From: Floccularia luteovirens
Taxonomy: Eukaryota > Basidiomycota > Agaricomycetes > Agaricales > Squamanitaceae
Direction of reading: 5' to 3'
NCBI GenBank assembly: GCA_009739215.1
Contig: VSJF01000005.1
Location: 310,001-374,000, forward strand
Length of the DNA: 64,000 nucleotides
The translations under genes and the position numbers were made by a program. The notes below the pieces were generated by a model, which saw only the letters and a program-made list of their open reading frames with translations, was not told where the DNA came from and ran no database searches. Numbering within the stretch: position 1 is the first letter of the stretch; every line of letters begins with the position of its first letter. Positions 57,060 to 64,000 of the stretch are shown here, one piece after another.

Positions 57060-58165
57060 ATGCGAGAAAAAACATCACCTCTCAACCCCTACCCCCATCG
57101 CCAGCAAGAAATGCATAGATCATCAACGAGAAGGAATACAAATTTCCCATGGGACCAACTGAGAGCCCAAAGTCTACGCAGTGTTTGCAGTGACCTGGGG
57201 TATAAGAATGTGCTCAGGCGTGCTGAGATGATTGATTTTCTGGATGCTGTTGGGAATGGAGGATGTACGTGCAAAATATATTCTAGAACAAATGTCGCTT
57301 TGTAGCGTTGTTGAAGGAAACCTTCAATTCTTCTTTCATTGACTTGATCTTTCACATATGCTGATGTCTTGTTCTTATTGTAGTGGATAGTGCTCTCGAA
57401 TCACACACAGCCTCTGTAAAACCTGTCCTCACTCATCCAAGGAACCGAACAACCTCTACACCCCAAAGCCCCGACAGCAGGTCAGAATCATACAACCCCC
57501 ATACCCGCGGGACCAGAAGAATGCGAGTAACCGATCCTGGCCCTATACTCAACACTACTCAACGTAGGAGAGTTATAGTCAGTTCAAAGGTCCTACAATC
57601 AGGTAGTCCTGTGAAGAAGTTGGATCGTGAGTATGATGTCCGAAAGAAACGGGGATGTGGTCGTTGGAATGGAAAGTGATGATGATGTGGTGGTGGTTAG
57701 ACCTCGACGAAAGAGAGCGAAACTTGATTCTGCTGCTGAGGAAGTGAAGATAAAGCGTCCCCGAGGCAGGCCGAGAAAAGTTGTTGTGGGCAAGAAGCCG
57801 GAGAGTAGTGGTGCACCGAGGCAAGTTTTCGACGGTGTGGTGCTCCCACGACGATCAATGGTGCGGCATTATGACGACGGAGGGGACCTCGATGCTGAGG
57901 GGAGCATTGATGGTGAATTTCACGGCGTCCACCTTCTAGGTTCCGTAGAACAGGAGGGTAGTTCTGTTGACCTTGGTGCTGGTATTGGTGATAATGCAGA
58001 AGTCTCTAGCCTCGGCGGTTCCAACAAAGGTATATTTTCATTCCTATCCCAATTGTGTTCAAGGTAGCTAACTCGAAAGCTTCTTGGTTCTGGTCAGAAA
58101 ATGAAATTGTCGTCCCTGATAACGCAATTGGAGGCCAATTGGAATCCGTGCCGATGACGTTATGA
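57060..58165 (+). CDS. AT-hook hypothetical protein with SAP-like N-terminus
   Basis: I do not recognise a named family. The first exon (MREKTSPLNPYPHRQQ, or from the ATG at 57111) contains FPWDQLRAQSLRSVCSDLGY then NVLRRAEMIDFLDAVGNGG, resembling a SAP-type helix-turn-helix. The second exon starts LDSALESHTASVKPVLTHPR and is basic and Ser/Thr rich. A third stretch (57627 on) has VVVRPRRKRAKLDSAA and a clear AT-hook, KIKRPRGRPRKVVVG, then acidic GGDLDAEGSIDGEFHG. The last exon, after an intron from 58028 to about 58066, reads NSKASWFWSENEIVVPDNAI and stops at 58165. The link between second and third parts changes frame near 57627 and no standard intron fits, although GTGAGT occurs exactly there. 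It is probably a nuclear, AT-rich DNA-binding protein. The gene structure is uncertain. Confidence 0.5.
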
Positions 58166-58725
58166 ATAATAACTATACCATTTTGTTTGTAGGTACACAC
58201 TTTTATGTTGGCTTTTCCCCCGGTTTCATATAACAGTTGGATAATTTGTAATTTTTGTTGTATCTTTTTACAATGATAATTCTGCATGGTAGAATGGACG
58301 TAATAAAAGCGGTTTATTGCCAAAGACCACCTCGGTCCTAACATCCTCGTATGGCATACATTGGTGTATATGGTTGACCATGGAATAGTCGGTTGAATAA
58401 AGAGAACCATGGTGCGATGTCTCCGCATGAGACATAACTATGTACTTTTACTAAAGTTCTGGATTCCATTTGGACACGGTAGAATGTTTCCCCCAATGAA
58501 AAAGTGAAACTGATACAAAGAACATAAGTGTACTATAAGTATACATGATTCAAAAAATTTTCAACCGTAGTGTTGCATATAAGTATCCAAGTGGAAGTTA
58601 CATTCTGCTGTTGCTTCGAAATATCCGCATAAATCCAATCATAATGCTGCTCGTTTATGGATAACCATACATCGCTGGCTTTCCAACAGCTTTTGGTTAT
58701 GAGTTTCATATATTTCCTACGAACC
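58166..58725. other. convergent spacer, AT-hook gene / cyclodeaminase
   Basis: About 560 bases between converging genes, AT-rich. Minus-strand frames (58006-58428 and 58533-58745) have no recognisable content. Confidence 0.4.
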
Positions 58726-59964
58726 CTAGTCGTCAGGATCACCATCCGAATCGTACCCCTCTACTTTCGTCCCCACCCCCATTTCCTCTGCTTTCTTCAC
58801 CACTGCACAAGCAATAGCGACATCCTGTATACCAAGTCCAACAGATTTGAACATAGTAACAGGCCCTGTGAAATCATGCTTTGTATTCTCATCGCTGAGT
58901 CTTTGGACCGAAAACTCCAGTTTGTCCATATCTATCTCTCCATTAACAGTTATAGGGACTAGCTCTCCAATCTCGGTTACGTGCCCCCGTACAACCTTGG
59001 CATCTATGAGCTCTCCAGATTCACTAGAGCATGCCGACCAAGAATCAACCAATAGCGCTGCGTGCATCTGGGTTCCGGATGGAAGAGCCCGTTTAACCAA
59101 ATCCGTATCCACCTCATGCATCGCAGGGGTGTAACTTCCTATCAAAATGATATGGGTACCCGACTGCACCCATGAGGAAGGGAAAAGAGGGACTGTCGAA
59201 GATGTAGCACAGATTATTATGTCCGCAGTATTAACTGCGTGTTCAATAACATCTTTTGCACCGTTACCCCCAAGTAGCATAATAGTAACTTCCGGGAAGC
59301 GTTTCGAGAGTGAAGCCTTCAATTGCAAAGCCCGAGAATTTATCGTGCGATTGATTATCACCACTTCTTTAATTGAAGGGAAAAAGCGGATATGTAAATC
59401 CAAATGTGCTTTCATCTGTTTTCCAGATCCAAACGCAACAATTTTGCGCGGGGTGCGAGGACCAACAAGATTAGTCGATAATAAAGAACCTTTGATTTTA
59501 TTTTATTTTTTCATTTCATAGATACCTATTTGGAATACTGATGATTTTTGAATCAAAAAAGGCAACACACCTGCTGCGTTCCGCAGAGCAGTCACCTCTC
59601 GAGCATTTATTATCGCTTTGACCACACCGGAAGTTTCTTCAAGAACTAATGTAGTCGCTGGAAGCCCACGACCGTCCGCTGTATCTCGAGGTACGCAAAC
59701 GACCTTAATCGTTGTTCCGGCTAGAGACGGTTCGACTATTCGAGCCGGCATGAACAGCGCAGCGTGATTGGCAGTTGGAAGAGTTATACGATGGGGTGTA
59801 TAAGACGTCGGCTCTTCCGCATGTGTTGTGCGTTTTTGCGTTTTTCCAGCTGAACCTGACGAGTATATGTTGAATACCCTTGCCATTAGGTTTTGCAACT
59901 CTGTTGGGGTGAATGAGGTGCAGATTTTGGAGACATGGTTCACTGATAGGACGAGAAGCGTCAT
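58726..59964 (-). CDS. ornithine cyclodeaminase/mu-crystallin family protein
   Basis: A NAD(P)-dependent protein of the ornithine cyclodeaminase/mu-crystallin family, which deaminates or reduces small amino or imino acids. Exon 1 begins MTLLVLSVNHVSKICTSFTP and includes HRITLPTANHAALFMPARI, TTIKVVCVPRDTADGRGLP and GVVKAIINAREVTALRNAA, the typical N-terminal substrate domain with the conserved Lys and the T-A-LR-A-A motif. After an intron ending in a T-rich tract, exon 2 gives SLLSTNLVGPRTPRKIVAFG then SGKQMKAHLDLH, a Rossmann GxGxQ-type motif, followed by EVVIINRTINSRALQLKA and DIIICATSSTVPLFPSSWVQ. The end is acidic, EGYDSDGDPDD. One intron was found. Substrate and reaction cannot be fixed from sequence. 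Upstream lies the 50-bp palindrome. Confidence 0.88.
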
Positions 59965-60036
59965 ATATTCATACCCTGTCTTCCGACTTTCAAGTGGGAT
60001 TAAGTGTTCTAGTTAATAGTAATACACACCAAATTA

Positions 60037-60086
60037 AAGCTGAATTGAATAGAACGTGACATGTCACGTTCTATTCAATTCAGCTT
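60037..60086. repeat. perfect 50-bp palindrome
   Basis: The left arm, starting AAGCTGAATTGAATAG, is the exact reverse complement of the right arm, which ends CTATTCAATTCAGCTT. The arms are 25 bases each with no spacer; the centre is GACA/TGTC. Bases beyond the arms do not continue the symmetry. It lies 72 bases before the cyclodeaminase start codon. Single strands would form a long hairpin. The cause is unknown: it may be a hairpin insertion, a fold-back replication product or an assembly join. Confidence 0.9.
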
Positions 60087-60422
60087 ATTAACGGTCTCTT
60101 CCGGGCCGAAAACACCACGCGTCTTGCAAGATGGTGACAGTCTAACAGTTTCCGACGCGAAAAATTACGGTTACAACTTACGAGGTGGCGTCCACCATTA
60201 CTGTATTTCTTCCCACTTGGAGGTATGTTTGCCGCTGCTACTAAGTATCGGTATTGAAAGAACAATAGGTCCGGAACTCCAAGCAACCCGATTTGTTGCT
60301 GTGACTACCGAACAATTGTGAGTGGTTCATCGATTGTTAGTTGGTTCAATGTTGATCTATTCCCCATAAAATCTGCTGTTAGAATGTCAACCAGTGATGG
60401 TAGTTATATTTCACCCTATTAA
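60061..60422 (+). CDS. possible small hypothetical protein starting inside the palindrome
   Basis: A frame starts with the ATG inside the right arm (MSRSIQFSLLTVSSGPK) and continues TPRVLQDGDSLTVSDAKNY. An intron with donor GTGAGT at 60318 and acceptor TTAG at 60382 would join it to MSTSDGSYISPY and a stop at 60422, giving 98 residues. A second potential intron (GTATGT at about 60222, ATAG at about 60267) would give a shorter product. No family is recognised. It may be chance. Confidence 0.2.
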
Positions 60423-60486
60423 TATAATATTTTTGGGACGCCAACCTGGGTACCTACCACAAATGCATCTCAGTTGACTTCCTAAT

Positions 60487-60896
60487 GTGAAAAAATCCTC
60501 TTGCTACTATATCAGTAAATCTCAATCGAATTATTATACTCCCAATCCTGATATCCATCTTATGGAGGGCTTGGGCTTTTTTCTGCACGAAGACATGCTC
60601 CACTCCTTTTCCAATTCACGCATGAGCAAGGATGAAGAATACATAATTACATACAGTTCTTCAGCGTCAGCGCTGAACGGATCTATGTTTGGTTCTCCAA
60701 GGTTCATGGACAAGTCAGATGTTCGGTGAGTTATCCAAACACAGCTCGCGATCACTTGCGAGCCTGATAATAAGTGTATAATTTCAGACCAGCCATTCCC
60801 ACACCCTACGACTCGGAGCTGTATATCACGTTATGGAAGCTCACAGCTTTGACATGCCAAAGCTGCTGCATTGTGCACAGCCAAGGGGAGATGTGA
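60487..60896 (+). CDS. possible small hypothetical protein, two exons
   Basis: A frame at 60487-60725 contains IHLMEGLGFFLHEDMLHSFS and ALNGSMFGSPRFMDKSDV. A standard intron (GTGAGT at 60726, TTTCAG ending at 60787) keeps the frame and adds RPAIPTPYDSELYITLWKLT to a stop at 60896. The predicted first codon is not an ATG at 60487 (GTG there); the first ATG in frame is at 60562. I do not recognise it. The neat splice supports a real gene, but confidence is low. Confidence 0.3.
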
Positions 60897-61093
60897 TAGC
60901 CTCACCTCACCTTTTACATGCGGTTTTTCCAGATTTGTACGAGGTCAAAGCGATGCTCTGACTCTGAGAAGTACTTATGTACCTCCACATGCCAACGACG
61001 CGACCAACAATAACTGTCTCCTTCCTCCGCTACATAATAGCCCTATCTCTCCTCTACATCTATCTTACTGAGATACCTGGGTGATCAAGGACA
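60897..61093. other. spacer before the next small gene
   Basis: Nothing recognised. The stretch contains CT-rich segments (CTCCTTCCTCCGC at about 61018-61030) shortly before the next possible start codon. Confidence 0.3.
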
Positions 61094-61880
61094 ATGCCGG
61101 AATACATGACGATAGATGAAATCCAGGGTCCCCAAGCTCCTCTTAACAACATCACCTCTTTTTCGCAGCCGCATGTAAGGCGGCCTGATTCTGAAACACA
61201 AGCTCCGGGGTATAATAATACGTACGTACCTCTATCCACGCACAATACTCTAAATGCTAACTAACCAGGACTGCAGGTCACTCCCCAGGGCACCCGCCAT
61301 CCTATTCATTCCACTCTCCTACTGATGTAAAGCGCTCTGCAGCCAACTACAACTCCGCGGTCTCCCTCTTCACATTCACCTCCTCCCTCCCGATGCCTAT
61401 ATCACCCATTGATCGCCAGCAGTGGCGTGAGGTGGGGCATTTCCACTCGCGATACCTCTAACCAAACACCTCAGGAGCTTCAACAGGAAGCTCGTGTGGA
61501 CCGAAGCCTTGGCCGAAGAAAGATGCTCACAGAAGAGATACCCAGCCCACCAGAATCTGGCAGTTGGGAAGACTTGCCTGATACTGTTCGATGTGTAGTT
61601 AATAGACGTCCGAGGAGGATGCATAATTCCCATCCACTACCAAGTATATACTCGACTCACAACCCTCTGCTGCATGGTCCCTCAGCCCCAATCCCAAGTC
61701 CTAAATCAACTGCAGCCAAGAGAAAACAGGCTGAGAACCGTCCGCCGTCGCAGCCGACGCACCACATCAACCCTCCCTCAACAAGAGCCATTGTTGCGTA
61801 GATTAGTTTCTACTTTGGGGAAACGACTTTGGTGGGGCGAGTGTGAGCATGAGCGTTCGGGAAAAAGACAAAGGATATAA
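61094..61880 (+). CDS. possible lineage-specific Pro/Ser-rich protein
   Basis: The first exon reads MPEYMTIDEIQGPQAPLNNI, then SFSQPHVRRPDSETQAPGYN. A strong intron (GTACGT donor near 61219, branch CTAAC, acceptor CCAG near 61269) keeps the frame to TAGHSPGHPPSYSFHSPTDV and SLFTFTSSLPMPISPIDRQQ. Beyond about 61420 three frames are open for some distance. One reads GRRKMLTEEIPSPPESGSWE, VNRRPRRMHNSHPLPSIYST and KSTAAKRKQAENRPPSQPTH; another from 61674 ends GKRLWWGECEHERSGKRQRI at 61880. A GTGAGG donor at 61429 and CCTCAG acceptor at 61472 could join parts, but no single model satisfied all frames. The protein would be basic and low in complexity. No function is assignable. Confidence 0.35.
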
Positions 61881-62106
61881 GTCTTTTTGTTGAAGTTGTA
61901 TAATAGAGTGATATCTCTTTTGTAATTATTGTAGGAAAACCGATTAATGATTAGAGCTGATTCAGAGCTCTTGATTATCTTTCTAAATTTGGCATACTCA
62001 AATATCTGTATTGTGTTACCCCAATTTTTGAATACAATCAAAACAATCCAATAACTACCGTAAAAAGACAAGTTCGGAGTTGACAACACACACAACAATG
62101 ATCAAA
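61881..62106. other. convergent spacer, small gene / aldo-keto reductase
   Basis: A short AT-rich spacer containing the 3' ends of both genes. No feature of note. Confidence 0.35.
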
Positions 62107-63604
62107 TTACAGTGGAGGTGTATCTGCAAATAGAGTTTTGGCCATATCAGCTGGATACCTCTCTCCTTGTGATGTGTCTGCATTCTCTGCAATAGAGCGT
62201 ACTTTCGCAACATCTTCGGGCGTCAATTGAATTTCAGCAGCTTTGATGTTCTCCTCAAGGTACTAACAAAATGTATATCAGTAAATGTGAGTCAAGTACA
62301 TTATTAGTAACCAATACATACCTTGATTTTCTTGGTACCAGGGATCGGGATGATATCTTCGCCTTGGTAAAGCAACCAAGCGAGAGCAACTTGACCAGCA
62401 GTCGCATTATACCTTTGGCCCACGGCCTTGAGCTGATCGGCAAGCTTCAGAATGTTTGGGAAGTTGTCATCGTTGTATCTAGAAATATGTAAGGGCATGT
62501 CAGTGCATTCTAGGGGTTCACAGAAGTAGGAATTGCAAACCTTGCTATGGAACGCCTAAAATCCCCTTCTTCAAAGTCGGCCTGGGATTTCTGCGAGAAT
62601 ATATGCTATGTTAAGCTGAATTCTAACGCATTGAATTATATTAAAAGCTCACATAATTCCCAGTAAGTAATCCACGTCCAAGAGGAGAGTATGCTACAAC
62701 GACAATCCCAAGTTCTCGGCATGTCTTGAGGAGATTAATTTTTTCGTCCTCGATATCGAGTGTGAATGGTGAATATTCCACTTGCACTGCTGCAATGGGG
62801 TGAACTGCGTGTGCACGTCGAAGGGTTGAAGCCGAGATTTCGGAAAGACCAAGATATTTGACTTTGCCTTCCCTATCTTACGATAGTCAGTTTATATAGT
62901 TTCTGTTATGAACTTGATATGTTCACTTGACGAGCTCTGCCATCGCGCCCACTGTTTTCTACAAGGATTGCCGAAGATCAGATCAGGAAATGTTATATAT
63001 ATATGTGCTATAATACGTACCTCGATGGGAACTTGAGAATCCGCTCGCTACAGGAGTAATCCGTAACCATCTCCACTTCATAAAAAATGCAGGGGCTCAC
63101 GTGTAGATAATATAAATCAATTGTGTCTACCCCCAGGTTCTTGAGAGACCTTGAACATGCAGACTTGACATATTCTGGTTCTCCGTTGACCAGGCGGTTC
63201 GGATCATTCATAACAAAGCCGAATTTTGTGGCTAAGAAAATCTCATTGCGCTTCCCAGTACGCTTGAACCTGAATAAAATCATGTTCGACTTGATTCAGA
63301 TATAAATAACGAGTCGGATGACACAGACCATTTACCAATCAGTTCTTCGGAATCATTGTATACATCTGCGGTGTCCCAGAAAGTGGATCCTCCAGCATAG
63401 GCAGCGTCTAGGACCTAATTAAAGAGGAAAATGGATCAGTATTAATAGCATACATTGAGTGATGTTTGTTGCTGTATCACAGCACAGTACCTTGAAGCGT
63501 TCTTCATCAGAATCAACTGATCCATAAAAAGCAGAAATTCCCATAGCGCCAAAACCAATGGAAGAAACTTGAGTGGAACCAATTTTGCGAGTGTGTAGAG
63601 ACAT
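62107..63604 (-). CDS. aldo-keto reductase
   Basis: An NADPH-dependent aldo-keto reductase of about 340 residues, similar to the fungal AKR13/pyridoxal reductase-like group. The start [20 protein letters not shown] then [20 protein letters not shown] matches the family N-terminus. The catalytic tetrad is visible: Asp and Tyr in [18 protein letters not shown] (exon near 63340-63410), Lys in [16 protein letters not shown] and His in [16 protein letters not shown]. The remainder has [60 protein letters not shown] and the cofactor site [20 protein letters not shown]. The end is [11 protein letters not shown]. About eight introns of 50-65 bases interrupt it. The reaction (carbonyl to alcohol) is sure; the substrate is not. 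Confidence 0.94.
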
Positions 63605-63662
63605 TGTACTTCAGAGAATGTGTTGTAGTAGAAAGATGAGAAAGATATGACTCACTACCCTG

Positions 63663-63672
63663 GTATATATAC
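63663..63672 (-). promoter_or_regulatory. TATA box of the aldo-keto reductase gene
   Basis: GTATATATAC lies about 59-68 bases before the start codon at 63604. It is itself palindromic, so orientation is set by the gene. The spacing suits a fungal TATA element. Confidence 0.5.
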
Positions 63673-64000
63673 GATTTTGTGACAGTATTGTGAGAAGAGA
63701 CAGTAGAGACATAGGTAAAGTGACGCGTATATTCAAGTTGCCGGTTCAGATAAGAATGGCAAAGCCAAGCATTCTGAGTCATGTACACAATTCTATGAGC
63801 ATATGGATGAGTGAAATGAGCGGGCATGAAAGGATCAATTGGACTTCCTTTCGATATGATATGAAAACAAGTACGGTATCTTGGAACAGCTAAACTTTTG
63901 CGGTACAAGCGGGTATCACGGCACCTTTGCAGTATTAGATTTATTGTTATGCGTACCAAGGCTATCTTGTCAGGCCTTCAGGCTTCTGTTCAACAGTCAC
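63673..64000. other. upstream region of the aldo-keto reductase, window edge
   Basis: About 330 bases without a supported gene. Short frames on both strands overlap here (63690-63893 plus, 63513-63959 minus) but show no recognisable protein. Regulatory elements of the reductase gene are expected. Confidence 0.35.

Overview
This window is nuclear DNA of a filamentous basidiomycete, most likely an agaricomycete mushroom. Most genes carry several short introns of about 45 to 70 bases with GT-AG ends and CTNAC-like branch sites. The gene set fits this group: a WSC-domain copper radical oxidase, a CBM1-bearing pectate lyase, a WOPR regulator, a fungalysin, an AUR1-type inositol phosphorylceramide synthase and a tyrosine-kinase-like kinase of mushroom type. 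I see no complete transposon, rRNA, tRNA or CRISPR array. All identifications come from reading translated sequence and motifs; no database search was run.

Layout, left to right. 0.26-2.5 kb: hexose transporter (-). 3.5-5.0 kb: Nse3/MAGE subunit of SMC5/6 (+). 5.3-10 kb: large FHA, coiled-coil, tail-anchored protein (+). 10.7-15.8 kb: SAC3/GANP mRNA-export scaffold (-). 17.4-19.7 kb: SKN1/KRE6-type GH16 membrane protein (-). 19.7-22.3 kb: gene-poor gap. 22.3-25.9 kb: processive-type GT2 glycosyltransferase (+). 26.6-31.0 kb: four-WSC copper radical oxidase (-). 33.0-34.5 kb: WOPR regulator (+). 35.1-36.6 kb: D-amino-acid oxidase (-). 38.5-40.8 kb: nucleostemin/Grn1-like circularly permuted GTPase (-). 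41.6-43.2 kb: CBM1-PL3 pectate lyase (+). 43.4-45.1 kb: unrecognised coiled-coil protein (-). 45.9-46.9 kb: 2-Cys peroxiredoxin (-). 47.5-49.9 kb: DUF4238-like plus TKL kinase, apparently frameshifted between its two parts (+). 50.7-53.4 kb: fungalysin M36 (-). 53.9-54.8 kb: SAM methyltransferase (-). 55.2-56.6 kb: AUR1 (+). 57-58.2 kb: AT-hook protein (+). 58.7-60.0 kb: ornithine cyclodeaminase/mu-crystallin family (-). 60.0-61.9 kb: small lineage-specific ORFs and a perfect 50-bp palindrome. 62.1-63.6 kb: aldo-keto reductase (-).

The genes do not form a biosynthetic cluster. Housekeeping nuclear functions (Nse3, SAC3, Grn1) alternate with cell-wall and secretory functions (GH16, GT2, copper radical oxidase, pectate lyase, fungalysin, AUR1). 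The secreted set suits a plant-litter or wood-decaying life. The most unusual items are the 50-bp palindrome at 60037-60086, the frame-broken kinase gene at 48.3-48.7 kb, a frame change in the Grn1 tail that only a 22-base intron or an indel would explain, and the long tail-anchored FHA protein.
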